The position numbers were made by a program, and so were the translations under genes. Below the pieces are notes generated by a model. The model saw nothing but the letters and a program-made list of their open reading frames with translations. It was not told the DNA's origin and did not search any database. From contig CAJWPE010000012.1 in assembly GCA_913045625.1 (NCBI GenBank), positions 1 through 32,473 on the forward strand: a DNA stretch of 32,473 bases. The letters are read 5' to 3'. The DNA comes from an uncultured Chloroflexota bacterium (GTDB lineage Bacteria; Chloroflexota; Dehalococcoidia; Lucifugimonadales; UBA826). Shown here in pieces: positions 11,407 to 20,689 of this stretch; positions within the stretch are counted from its first letter, which is position 1, and each line of letters opens with the position of its first letter.

Positions 11407-12042
11407 TTATTCAAAAAATGAAATTGCTAGAATCCAAAAAAGTACAATCAATATACTGATTCCCAAAAATATCACCGCACGGTTTTGCAAAATCTTTTTA
11501 TTATTTAGTATTTTCAGTTCTTCGATTTCTGCGTATAACTCGTCTTCTCTTTTTTTAAGAGTGGAAAGATGTTCTTTTTGATTGAATTCAGATTCCATGC
11601 TCAAAACTTTGTTTAATCTTCTAGAGTGTCTTTCTTCTCCTGTATATTTTGCGTCTATAAATGCTTTTACAAGTTCTTTGGCTACTTCTATCCCGATAAT
11701 TCTTGACCCAATACATAAAAGGTTCATATCATCATGCTCAACACCCTGATGAGCTGAATAAATATCATGACATACTGCAGCTCGTGTTCCTTTGATTTTG
11801 TTAGCAGCAACTGATGCCCCTACTCCACTTCCGCAAATCATGATTCCTCTATCAGTTTCTTGTTGTGAAACATTATCAGAGATGATTTTAGCGAAGTCAG
11901 GGTAATCGTCTGTAGATTCATATTCATAAGGGCCTAGGTCAATAGCTTCATGGCCCAAAGATTGAATGTGTTCTATTAATTCTTTTTTAAGTTCAAACCC
12001 ATTATGATCAGCTGTTAATGAGATTCTCATGATTTCTCCCAC
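11407..12042 (-). CDS. rpiB: RpiB/LacA-type sugar-phosphate isomerase with C-terminal coiled coil and TM segment
   Basis: ISLTADHNGFELKKELIEHIQSLGHEAIDLGP...GIMICGSGVGASVAANKIKGTRAAVCHD...NLLCIGSRIIG. The C-terminal extension HLSTLKKREDELYAEIEELKILNNK...AVIFLGISILIVLFWILAISFF is hydrophobic. The start may be a few codons downstream (MRISLTADHN). Confidence 0.9.
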   Translation of the reverse strand: MGEIMRISLTADHNGFELKKELIEHIQSLGHEAIDLGPYEYESTDDYPDFAKIISDNVSQQETDRGIMICGSGVGASVAANKIKGTRAAVCHDIYSAHQGVEHDDMNLLCIGSRIIGIEVAKELVKAFIDAKYTGEERHSRRLNKVLSMESEFNQKEHLSTLKKREDELYAEIEELKILNNKKILQNRAVIFLGISILIVLFWILAISFFE

Positions 12043-12135
12043 GATTTCTATGCAGATTGTAAATTTTTAAATTTATAAGTGCAATGGATAGAATGGTTGA
12101 TTAGTTATTTAGAGTAATATTAGATCGGGTAATAA

Positions 12136-12897
12136 ATGTCTACGAAAATACAATTAGTAAAACAGTCAGAAATATTCATCAATCCTACAGATTTGATGAC
12201 ATATATGCATGAAATGTCAGAAAAATTTTATACAGAGAAGACTGTGTATTTATCTCCTGTTGAAAAAAATGCGTCTAAATCTATTACTCCTAAAATTTCA
12301 GGACCTGTTATTGAGAAGTTAGTTGATGAATTAGATGAGTCAATGACTGGATATATGATAATTCGTAGAGATACGGATGTTTCTGTAATTGTTCCTCCTT
12401 TTCCATTTTCTATGGATGCAATAATTGAAGGTGACGATACGATTATGTTGGAAGATATGTTTGACTCTTCATTTGAAGTTGGAGTAATACTAATTAGATT
12501 AGGTAGATTTGCTGTAGGGGTTTTAAAAGGAGATCAATTGATCTCATCTAAGACGGATACTAGACAAATGAAAAACAGGCATCGTGCGGGAGGGTCTTCT
12601 CAAAGAAGATTTGAAAGAAGTAGAGAACGACTGATCAGAGAACTTTTTGATAAAACTTGTGAAGTTTCTAAATCCTTGTTTGAACCAGAGAAATCTACGA
12701 TCAAATATGTTTTTTTAGGGGGAGAAAAACATACTGTAGGTCGGTTTTTAAACAGATGTGAATATCTCCATAAATCAGGATTTGATATTCAGAGTAGGAT
12801 ACTTTCAGTCGATGTCCCAAATAATGATGCAATCAAATCAATTCACCAAGAAGTGTATAAATCTAAACTTCTCAATTACAAAATAGTGATCGGTTAA
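12136..12897 (+). CDS. Vms1-like release factor / bacterial VLRF1-type peptidyl-tRNA hydrolase candidate
   Basis: 253 aa; GRFAVGVLKGDQLISSKTDTRQMKNRHRAGGSSQRRFERSRERLIRELF contains the GGxSQxRFxRxRE-type signature of bacterial VLRF1 proteins; YVFLGGEKHTVGRFL follows. Confidence 0.6.
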   Translation: MSTKIQLVKQSEIFINPTDLMTYMHEMSEKFYTEKTVYLSPVEKNASKSITPKISGPVIEKLVDELDESMTGYMIIRRDTDVSVIVPPFPFSMDAIIEGDDTIMLEDMFDSSFEVGVILIRLGRFAVGVLKGDQLISSKTDTRQMKNRHRAGGSSQRRFERSRERLIRELFDKTCEVSKSLFEPEKSTIKYVFLGGEKHTVGRFLNRCEYLHKSGFDIQSRILSVDVPNNDAIKSIHQEVYKSKLLNYKIVIG

Positions 12898-13650
12898 TTA
12901 TTTAGCAGTATATCCTCCATCAACTAGAAGAGTTGATCCGGTTATGAAGGACGAATCATCCGAAGCTAAAAAAAGAGCTGTGTTAGCCACTTCTTCAGGT
13001 TTGCCCATTCGGCCCATAGGATGAAGTTCTTCAATGATTTTTTTGGTAGCTTGATTTTCAGTTAATGATTTTGTCATATTTGTTTCTATGAATCCTGGGC
13101 AAATTGCATTGACTCTAATTCCAAATTGAGCCATATGATTAGCTAATGTTTTTGTTAACTGAATAACCGCTCCTTTTGATGGAGGATATGGGTTTAATGG
13201 TGTTCCTAATGTGTCTGGATAACCTACTACACCCATTATGGAAGCGAGATTGATAATGGAGCCTTGTTTTTGAGATTTCATCACCTCTATGGCATATTTA
13301 GATACTAGAAAAATTCCTTTCACATTGACTTCCATGACTCTGTCCCAAATTTCCTCATCATTATTTGTGTTAGGAATAGCATTTCTACTAGTTACTCCTG
13401 CACTATTTACTATTATGTCGATAGTGTTAAATTTTGTGGCAGTGTCACTAATAAGTTTTTCTACTTCAGAAGATTTTGTAACATCTGACTGTATTTGAAT
13501 CACATTGTCTTCAAAGTTCATTTGATCGATGTCTGTAGCAATTACTTTGGCCCCGTGTTCTGAGAAAAGTTTTACACAAGAAGCTCCTATGCCAGAACTT
13601 GCACCTGTAATTAAAGCTATTTTTCCATCTAATCTTTTTTGAGAAGTCAT
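12898..13650 (-). CDS. Short-chain dehydrogenase/reductase
   Basis: ALITGASSGIGASCVKLFSEHGAKV; NSAG; YPPSKGAVIQLTKTLA; GRMGKPEEVANTALFLASDDSSFITGSTLLVDGGY. Confidence 0.93.
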   Translation of the reverse strand: MTSQKRLDGKIALITGASSGIGASCVKLFSEHGAKVIATDIDQMNFEDNVIQIQSDVTKSSEVEKLISDTATKFNTIDIIVNSAGVTSRNAIPNTNNDEEIWDRVMEVNVKGIFLVSKYAIEVMKSQKQGSIINLASIMGVVGYPDTLGTPLNPYPPSKGAVIQLTKTLANHMAQFGIRVNAICPGFIETNMTKSLTENQATKKIIEELHPMGRMGKPEEVANTALFLASDDSSFITGSTLLVDGGYTAK

Positions 13651-13738
13651 TTATCACCCAAATAAATAGGCTTTTAAGATATCACAATTGTCTCTTTATG
13701 GGAGACACTGTTAGAATCCCCAAATTGAGAGGTGAATT

Positions 13739-14077
13739 ATGCCAGAATATAAGCAACATGTATTAGTTTGTGATGTAGTTAGAGATGATGAAAAACATTG
13801 TGGAGATAAAGGTGGTGGAGATGTGAAAAAGAAATTTGCTGAAGTTCTAGCAGCAAATGACTTACGGAATGATGTGTATCTTTCAAGTGTAGGATGTACA
13901 AGCCAGCATGGCTTATGTCAAATGGATCAAGCAAGTGTGATCATATATGGTGTTAATAACCAAGGTACGTGGTACGTAGCTGACGTAGATGATGTTGAAA
14001 CTTTAGTTAATGAACACATCAAAAATGGAATTATAGTTTCATCATTATTAAATGAAAAAATGAAGGTTAAAATTTAG
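13739..14077 (+). CDS. Thioredoxin-like [2Fe-2S] ferredoxin-type protein
   Basis: HVLVCDVVRDDEKHCGDKGGGDVKKKF...VYLSSVGCTSQHGLCQMDQASVIIYGVNNQGTWYVADVDDVETLVNEHI; resembles the thioredoxin-like 2Fe-2S ferredoxin fold. Confidence 0.7.
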   Translation: MPEYKQHVLVCDVVRDDEKHCGDKGGGDVKKKFAEVLAANDLRNDVYLSSVGCTSQHGLCQMDQASVIIYGVNNQGTWYVADVDDVETLVNEHIKNGIIVSSLLNEKMKVKI

Positions 14078-14080
14078 ATA

Positions 14081-14545
14081 TTAATCAGAAATTTCTGCGA
14101 TAATTTCTATTTCTATGGGCCAATTATTAGGCAAGCTAGATACTCCTATTGCGCTTCTTGCATGCCTACCCTTGTCCCCAAACACTTCAACTAACAGGTC
14201 TGAACATCCGTTTGTAACTGCGGGGGGGTCAAAAAAGTCAGGGCTGGAATTAACCATTGATAGTACTTTTACGATTTTGGAGACTTTTTCTAAATCACCT
14301 AAATATCCTTTAAGTCTAGCTAATATGTTTATGGCAGTTAGTCTAGCTGATTCGTATCCATCTTCAATACTCAAATCTATGCCAAGTTTTCCTTTGAATT
14401 CTCTACCATCTGAACTAGGCGCTGGCCCTACTCCAGATAGATAAATTAAGTTTCCAGTCCTTACTACAGGAACGTAGTTGGCAACAGGTGCGGGAGAATT
14501 TGGTAAAATAATACCTAATTCTTGAATTTTTGATTCTGCAGACAT
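14081..14545 (-). CDS. RidA/YjgF family protein
   Basis: VPVVRTGNLIYLSGVGP; RLTAINILARLKGYLGDLEKVSKIVKVLSMVNS; GRHARSAIGVSSLPNNWPIEIEIIAEI. Confidence 0.9.
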   Translation of the reverse strand: MSAESKIQELGIILPNSPAPVANYVPVVRTGNLIYLSGVGPAPSSDGREFKGKLGIDLSIEDGYESARLTAINILARLKGYLGDLEKVSKIVKVLSMVNSSPDFFDPPAVTNGCSDLLVEVFGDKGRHARSAIGVSSLPNNWPIEIEIIAEISD

Positions 14546-14553
14546 TTTGCCTC

Positions 14554-15780
14554 CTAATTTAGTCGTCTTATTTTTTTGTTAATAGAAAAATATAATAATG
14601 TAAGAACAAATAATAATGTTCCACTGATGGTTAATGAGTTGGCGGTTCCTATTTGTTCAGCTAGTATTCCGAATGGTACCGCACTTAAGGGCATCAATCC
14701 AAATGCCATCATTGCTAAGCTCATTGTTCGGCCTCTAAATTCAGTTGCTGATTTCATTTGAATTAAAGTCATAGTTAATGACATGAAAGCTGCACTAGAT
14801 AGTCCTATAAAAAAAAGAAAAATTAATGCAATTAAATATTCATTTGTTTGCGCAAAAGTTGCTAATGACAATCCCCAAAGAAGACCAAAAAATATTAATA
14901 TTTGCCCTTTTTTTGAACTTTTACCCAAAGCTGCTAATCCAAACGTCCCTACAGTTGCTCCAATTCCAATTGACATTAATAAGTATCCTAATCCATCTGC
15001 GTTTATCCCCAGAATTTCTTTTGCCCAAGCTGGAATTAATACAAAATATGGGAATCCAAACATTACTGCAATAAACATTAATATGAATAACATTCTTAAT
15101 TCTATGTTAGAAAATGCATATTGCATTCCTGCTTTAATATCATTTAGAAAAGATTTAGATTTTTCGTTTCGTTTTGTTTTTTCATAGGTGATTATTGAAA
15201 TAATTAACGCCGACATTAGGAATGTAAAAGATACTGCTATAAACGTACCAGATGTATCTATTAAAATTATAAGAATTCCTGCTATTGCTGGTCCGAATGC
15301 CCTAGATAGATTGTTGCTCGTATTACTTAAAGATATGGCATTCATTAGTTTGTTTTCAGGTACTAAATCAGAGATCATTGCTTGTCTACTCGGCATATTT
15401 AATGACATTAATGATCCATTACAGAAGGCAATTAAAACAACATGCCAATATTGAACTAAGTCAAAGTAATCTAATAAAGCAAGGATTATGATTACTACTG
15501 CATTAGAAAATTGACTAATAGTAATTAGTTTTTTTCTGGAAACTCTATCTGCTAAAGCTCCAGTGATTGGGGAGAAAAAAGTCATAGGTAGTGCAAATGC
15601 TAGAGTCATGATTGAAAGTAAAAAAGGGGAATCGTCAGTAAGCCTTAAAATTAACCAACTTCTTGCTGTGATTTGCATATTTAAAGCAAGCCAAGAAGCA
15701 AAAGATGCCAACCAAAACCATCTGAAATTTTTGTGAACAAACGAAGTAAATATGGATTGATTATTATCTGATTGATGCAA
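14554..15780 (-). CDS. MFS transporter (enterobactin exporter EntS-like family)
   Basis: 12-TM pattern; WFWLASFASWLALNMQITARSWLILRLTDDSPFLLSI; PITGALADRVSRKKLI. Confidence 0.88.
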   Translation of the reverse strand: MHQSDNNQSIFTSFVHKNFRWFWLASFASWLALNMQITARSWLILRLTDDSPFLLSIMTLAFALPMTFFSPITGALADRVSRKKLITISQFSNAVVIIILALLDYFDLVQYWHVVLIAFCNGSLMSLNMPSRQAMISDLVPENKLMNAISLSNTSNNLSRAFGPAIAGILIILIDTSGTFIAVSFTFLMSALIISIITYEKTKRNEKSKSFLNDIKAGMQYAFSNIELRMLFILMFIAVMFGFPYFVLIPAWAKEILGINADGLGYLLMSIGIGATVGTFGLAALGKSSKKGQILIFFGLLWGLSLATFAQTNEYLIALIFLFFIGLSSAAFMSLTMTLIQMKSATEFRGRTMSLAMMAFGLMPLSAVPFGILAEQIGTANSLTISGTLLFVLTLLYFSINKKIRRLN

Positions 15781-15917
15781 TGTTAAGAAAAATTATCACT
15801 AGTAACGAATACAGTCAATTAATTCATGTATTACTTTTCTATTATTAGACATTTTTTTTTGTGTAATTACAATTGGTATCAAGTATGATTTAGAAATATA
15901 TTCTGGAGGATAATTTA

Positions 15918-16958
15918 ATGAGTGCAGATAATTTAAATATTGGATTAATTGGTGCAGGAGGGAATACTAAATTAAGGCATATTCCTGGTTTTAATTCTCA
16001 GGAGAGTGTTTTTATTCAAAGTGTATGTAACAGGTCAAAAGAGTCTGGTCAAAAAGTCGCTGATGAATATGGGATTGAAGTAGTACACGAAAATTGGGTT
16101 GAATTATTAGAAGACCCTAATAATGACGCAGTATGTATAGGTACATGGCCGTACATGCATTCAAATATGGTTATTTCAGCATTAGAAAATGGAAAACATG
16201 TAATGACTGAAGCTAGGATGTGTACAACTGCTGCCGAAGCTCATTTGATGTTAGAAACTTCTAAAATGTATCCAGAATTAATTACCCAAATTGTCCCTGC
16301 TCCACATACTTTAAATCTTGATAAGACAATCAAAAAATTAATTTCAGAAGGTTATTTAGGAGACATTATTTCAATTGATGCCTCTGTTACTCAAGGAGGG
16401 TTTATAGATAAAAATAAACCTTTCCATTGGAGGCAAAGTAGAGATTTAAGTGGTTATAACATTATGGGTTTGGGTATTTGGTATGAAGCTATTATGAGGT
16501 GGGTTGGAGATGCTGCAACTGTACAGGCTTTGACTAAAATTAATGTTCCTACCAGAATTGATGAAGATGGTAATACTCAGTTTATTACTGTTCCAGATCA
16601 TGTTGAAATCATATGTGAAATGTATTCAGGCCCTATGATGCATATTAGATTTAGTGATGTCCTAGGCCATGCTTCAGAAGATACCATTTGGTTGTATGGA
16701 ACAGAAGGTACCTTAAAAATTGATGGAACAAATCGAAAAATTTTTGGTGGCAGACGGTCGGATACTGATTTGAAAGAAATTGCTATTAAGCCTGATTTGC
16801 AAGGTGATTGGAGAGTGGAAGAAGAATTTATTAATGCTATTAGAGGACAAGAAAAAATTACTCACACTACGTTTGAAGATGGTGTACGGTATATGGAATT
16901 TATCGAAGCTGTTACTAGAAGTGCTCAGGCTGGTGAGAAAATACATTTGCCATTTTAA
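15918..16958 (+). CDS. Gfo/Idh/MocA family oxidoreductase
   Basis: NIGLIGAGGNTKLRHIPGF; DAVCIGTWPYMHSNMVISALENGKHVMTEARM. Confidence 0.9.
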   Translation: MSADNLNIGLIGAGGNTKLRHIPGFNSQESVFIQSVCNRSKESGQKVADEYGIEVVHENWVELLEDPNNDAVCIGTWPYMHSNMVISALENGKHVMTEARMCTTAAEAHLMLETSKMYPELITQIVPAPHTLNLDKTIKKLISEGYLGDIISIDASVTQGGFIDKNKPFHWRQSRDLSGYNIMGLGIWYEAIMRWVGDAATVQALTKINVPTRIDEDGNTQFITVPDHVEIICEMYSGPMMHIRFSDVLGHASEDTIWLYGTEGTLKIDGTNRKIFGGRRSDTDLKEIAIKPDLQGDWRVEEEFINAIRGQEKITHTTFEDGVRYMEFIEAVTRSAQAGEKIHLPF

Positions 16959-16967
16959 GGACTCTTT

Positions 16968-18167
16968 ATGATTTATAACTATGAACAATTGACAGCTAAA
17001 TCATTGCCTCCAGACATAAATATGCCTCTAGGTTTGGCAGCGGATGTTAAATATGTTTTTTCAGTTACTTACACTGATCCTGATGCCATGGAGTTAGATG
17101 GATTAGCAAAAGTGACTTCAGATGTTGTGCTAAGAGAAGGGAAAAATTTGGCTGCGTATCCTCCGGTTCAGGGAGATTTGGGTTTAAGGGAATTTATTGC
17201 TCAAGAACTTGAAAATAAAAGAGGCGCAAAAGTCTCTGTAGACAATATTTTTTTATCTAGTGGGGCTGGTGGAGCGTGTCAGGTATTTGTTGATGCTTAT
17301 ATTGATGATGGTGATTATGTTTTGATGGATCAGTTTTGTTATCACGGCAGTTTGAATATGTTCTTAAAGAAAGGAGCACAAATCATTCACAGTGAAATGG
17401 ATGATTTTGGATTGATTCCTGAAAAAGTTGAAGAGAACATTCAAATGTTAATTTCTCAGGGAACCAAACCCAAAATGATTTATACAATTTCCGTTTTTCA
17501 TAATCCTACAGGGATTACTTTGAGCTATGAGAGAAGAAAGCAACTTATAGAAATTTCAAAGAAATATGGGGTTCCAATTTTAGAAAATGAATCATACGCA
17601 GATTTTCGTATTGATGGGCCTGATTTGCCTCAATCAATGATAGGTATGGATCAAGATGGAGGTGTGATGCATATCTCAGCTTTCACAAAGTTAATGGGTT
17701 GTGGTTTAAGATTGGGATTTGGAGTTTTTCCAGAGCAAGCTCGACCTCCATTAGATGTAATTAAATATGGAGTTAGTCCTAGTCACTTAACATCTATGGT
17801 TGTTCATGAATATTTAAAATCTCATAAAACTGAGTATGTTAGTAATGTTGAAAAATCTTTGCAGGCAAAACGTGATGCTATGTTGCAATCTTTAGGAGAA
17901 TATTTTCCTCCTTCATGTACTTGGAGTGAACCAAATGGTGGAATGATGATTTGGGTAAATCTTCCAGAAGGTACAGATACTTGGAATGCATTGGATAGAG
18001 CAGTAGAGAGAGGTGTTAAATATAATCCAGGTCCAATTTTTAGATCAGATAGAGAGGGGCGAAATCAATTACGCCTTACATTTAGCCATAATTCTCCCGA
18101 AGAAATTAAAGAAGGAATTGCTATTTTAGCCGATGTATTTGAAAAGGAAGGATTTTTTAATGAGTAA
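16968..18167 (+). CDS. Class I/II PLP-dependent aminotransferase (2-aminoadipate/valine-pyruvate type)
   Basis: YPPVQGDLGLREFIAQEL; SVFHNPTGITLSYERRKQLIEI; NESYADFRID; ISAFTKLMGCGLRLGFGVFP. Confidence 0.88.
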   Translation: MIYNYEQLTAKSLPPDINMPLGLAADVKYVFSVTYTDPDAMELDGLAKVTSDVVLREGKNLAAYPPVQGDLGLREFIAQELENKRGAKVSVDNIFLSSGAGGACQVFVDAYIDDGDYVLMDQFCYHGSLNMFLKKGAQIIHSEMDDFGLIPEKVEENIQMLISQGTKPKMIYTISVFHNPTGITLSYERRKQLIEISKKYGVPILENESYADFRIDGPDLPQSMIGMDQDGGVMHISAFTKLMGCGLRLGFGVFPEQARPPLDVIKYGVSPSHLTSMVVHEYLKSHKTEYVSNVEKSLQAKRDAMLQSLGEYFPPSCTWSEPNGGMMIWVNLPEGTDTWNALDRAVERGVKYNPGPIFRSDREGRNQLRLTFSHNSPEEIKEGIAILADVFEKEGFFNE

Positions 18168-18459
18168 TAAGAATGATCTGACTTCTGATGAAATTCGTCA
18201 TCTAGCAGCTTTGACTCGGATATCTATGACAGATGATGAAGTTGTGAAAATGAGAGATGAAATGTCGAACATTTTGGATAGTATCGCTGTATTAAATGAG
18301 ATTAATACTGATTCTGTAGAGCCAACTGGACATTCTGTAGATCTTAAGTCAGTTTTAAGAGAGGATATTTCAAAAGATTCATTATCTACAGAAGAAATTT
18401 TAATGAATGCCCCAAATCATGACGAAGATTTAATCAAAATTAAACCTGTTTTTGAATAG
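18160..18459 (+). CDS. gatC: Asp-tRNA(Asn)/Glu-tRNA(Gln) amidotransferase subunit C
   Basis: DLTSDEIRHLAALTRISMTDDEVVKMRDEMSNILDSIAVLNEINTDSVEPTGH; ATG at 18160 preceded by AAGGAAGG. Confidence 0.9.
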   Translation: MSNKNDLTSDEIRHLAALTRISMTDDEVVKMRDEMSNILDSIAVLNEINTDSVEPTGHSVDLKSVLREDISKDSLSTEEILMNAPNHDEDLIKIKPVFE

Positions 18460-18466
18460 AGGTAAT

Positions 18467-19930
18467 ATGAATCAAAATGATTTGAAGAATCTGACGATAG
18501 AAAATGCAAGATATTTGCTAGATTCACGTCAGGTCAGCAGTTTAGAGTTAACGGAATCCTATTTAGAAAGAATTGATAATACTGAATCAGATATAAATTC
18601 TTTTGTGACTGTTTCTAAAGATACTGCTATTAATGATGCTAAAAATGCTGATACGTTAATAGGTTCTGGTAACCAAAAGCTACTTACTGGAATTCCATTA
18701 CAGCTTAAAGATAATCTATGCACACGGGGAATTAGAACAACGTGTTCTTCGAAAATGTTGGAAAATTTCATTCCACCCTATGATGCGTTTGTTACAGAAA
18801 AACTTAAAAATCAAGGCGCAGTACTGCTAGGAAAGGGGAATCTGGACGAATTTGCTATGGGTTCTTCTACTGAAAACTCTGCATTCCAATCTACAAAAAA
18901 CCCTTTTGATATTACTAGAGTTCCCGGAGGAAGTAGCGGTGGTCCTGCAGCTTCAGTTGCAGCTTCTCAATGTTTATTTTCATTAGGATCTGATACTGGT
19001 GGCAGTATTAGGCAACCTGCCTCACTTTGTGGGGTTGTAGGATTAAAGCCTACTTATGGAAGAGTTAGTAGATATGGATTGATTGCTTTTGCTAGTTCCT
19101 TAGATCAAATTGGGCCTATTACCCACACAGTCAAAGATAGTGCAATGGTACTCAATAATATTGCTGGATTTGATTCTAATGATTCTACTTCTTTAAATGT
19201 TCCAGTACCTAATTATTTGGAAACGATTGATAAAGGCATTAAGGGATTTAAGATTGGAGTTCCTAAAGAATATTTTCATGAGGGAATAGATCCTGAAATA
19301 GAAAAAATAATTAGAGATTCATTAAAAGTATTAGAAAATTTAGGGGCTGAAATTACAGAAATTTCTCTTCCTTTGACTGAATATGCTCTTTCTGTTTACT
19401 ACATTATTGCTCCCTCGGAAGCTTCAGCTAATTTGACTAGATATGATGGAGTGAAATACGGATTTAATTATATTGAATCAGAAAGTATGTGGGACGGAAT
19501 TGAAAAGACACGTCAATTTGGATTTGGAGATGAAGTAAAACGCAGAATACTTTTGGGAACTTATGCATTGTCTTCTGGTTACTATGATGCTTTTTATCTG
19601 AAAGCACAAAAGGTAAGAACTTTAATTCGAAAAGAATTTGAAGATGCTTTTAGTAATTTTGATGTTTTAGCAATGCCAACTTCTCCTTCAACTGCTTTTA
19701 AATTGAATGAAAAAATGGATGATCCCATGCAGATGTATTTAAATGATATTTTTACTATTCCAGCCAATATAGCAGGTATTCCTAGTATTTCTATTCCAGC
19801 TGGTATGAGTCACGAGTTACCAGTTGGATTACAGATGATGTCAGGTGCTTTACAAGAAGAAAAATTATTTCAAGCTGCTTATGCTTTTGAGCAAGCTACT
19901 GAATGGCACAAAATTAAACCTGAAATTTAG
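18467..19930 (+). CDS. gatA: Asp-tRNA(Asn)/Glu-tRNA(Gln) amidotransferase subunit A
   Basis: Amidase signature PGGSSGGPAASVAASQCLFSLGSDTGGSIRQPASLCGVVGLKPTYGRVSRYGLIAFASSLDQIGP; ATG 18467 after GAGGTAAT. Confidence 0.95.
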   Translation: MNQNDLKNLTIENARYLLDSRQVSSLELTESYLERIDNTESDINSFVTVSKDTAINDAKNADTLIGSGNQKLLTGIPLQLKDNLCTRGIRTTCSSKMLENFIPPYDAFVTEKLKNQGAVLLGKGNLDEFAMGSSTENSAFQSTKNPFDITRVPGGSSGGPAASVAASQCLFSLGSDTGGSIRQPASLCGVVGLKPTYGRVSRYGLIAFASSLDQIGPITHTVKDSAMVLNNIAGFDSNDSTSLNVPVPNYLETIDKGIKGFKIGVPKEYFHEGIDPEIEKIIRDSLKVLENLGAEITEISLPLTEYALSVYYIIAPSEASANLTRYDGVKYGFNYIESESMWDGIEKTRQFGFGDEVKRRILLGTYALSSGYYDAFYLKAQKVRTLIRKEFEDAFSNFDVLAMPTSPSTAFKLNEKMDDPMQMYLNDIFTIPANIAGIPSISIPAGMSHELPVGLQMMSGALQEEKLFQAAYAFEQATEWHKIKPEI

Positions 19931-19938
19931 AGGATCAA

Positions 19939-20613
19939 TTGACTCAATCAGATGAGGAGCATCTGTCTATAAGTATTAGAGGGTTGCAAGAATGGGATAT
20001 AGAAGACCCTAAACAATTAGGCAGAGGTTTAATAATAAAAACCACTAGAGGTGATTTGAGGACAATAGTTCATCATGATCCAAATTTACCTACTACTAAA
20101 GGAGTTATTTGGGTGGGTGGTGCATCTGGAGGATTTGATGGCCCTGCCAATGGTTTATATAAGAATTTGGGCGAAAAACTCAATCCTGCCATTACATCAT
20201 TACGTATAGATTATCGTATCCCAAACGATTTAATTGAATGTGTAATGGATACACTTGCTGCAGTTTCTTTTTTGGTTGGGACAGGACACCAAGAATTAAT
20301 TTTGGTAGGACATTCTTTTGGAGGTGCAGTTGTGATTAAATCAGCCTCATTTAGTGATCAAGTTAAAAGTGTCATTGCTTTAGCTAGTCAAACAGCTGGA
20401 GCCACTGAGGCAAATCTTGTTACTCCTAGATCATTGTTATTGATTCATGGTGATGAAGATATAGTTCTGAGTCCCTTATGTTCTCAAACAATTTATGATT
20501 GGGCTGAAGAACCCAAGGAATTGTTTTTACTTAGTGGAGCTAGCCATTCTTTCAAAGAAACTGAACAAGAATTGACCGAAAAAGTAGAGCAGTGGATTCG
20601 AAACGTTTTGTGA
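19939..20613 (+). CDS. Alpha/beta hydrolase
   Basis: LILVGHSFGGAVVIKSA nucleophile elbow; SLLLIHGDEDIVLSP; SGASHSF; TTG start, TGA stop. Confidence 0.83.
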   Translation: MTQSDEEHLSISIRGLQEWDIEDPKQLGRGLIIKTTRGDLRTIVHHDPNLPTTKGVIWVGGASGGFDGPANGLYKNLGEKLNPAITSLRIDYRIPNDLIECVMDTLAAVSFLVGTGHQELILVGHSFGGAVVIKSASFSDQVKSVIALASQTAGATEANLVTPRSLLLIHGDEDIVLSPLCSQTIYDWAEEPKELFLLSGASHSFKETEQELTEKVEQWIRNVL

Positions 20614-20689
20614 TATTTGGATAGCTATCGCACCGTGCTTAAGTTATACTCCAAATTCTGAAAATAAAATCATTTGGAGGACTTTCATA

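Noticed and set aside
14576-15454. Plus-strand ORFs antisense to the MFS transporter
   Set aside because: Low-complexity antisense frames of a TM protein gene; the minus-strand MFS reading is clear.
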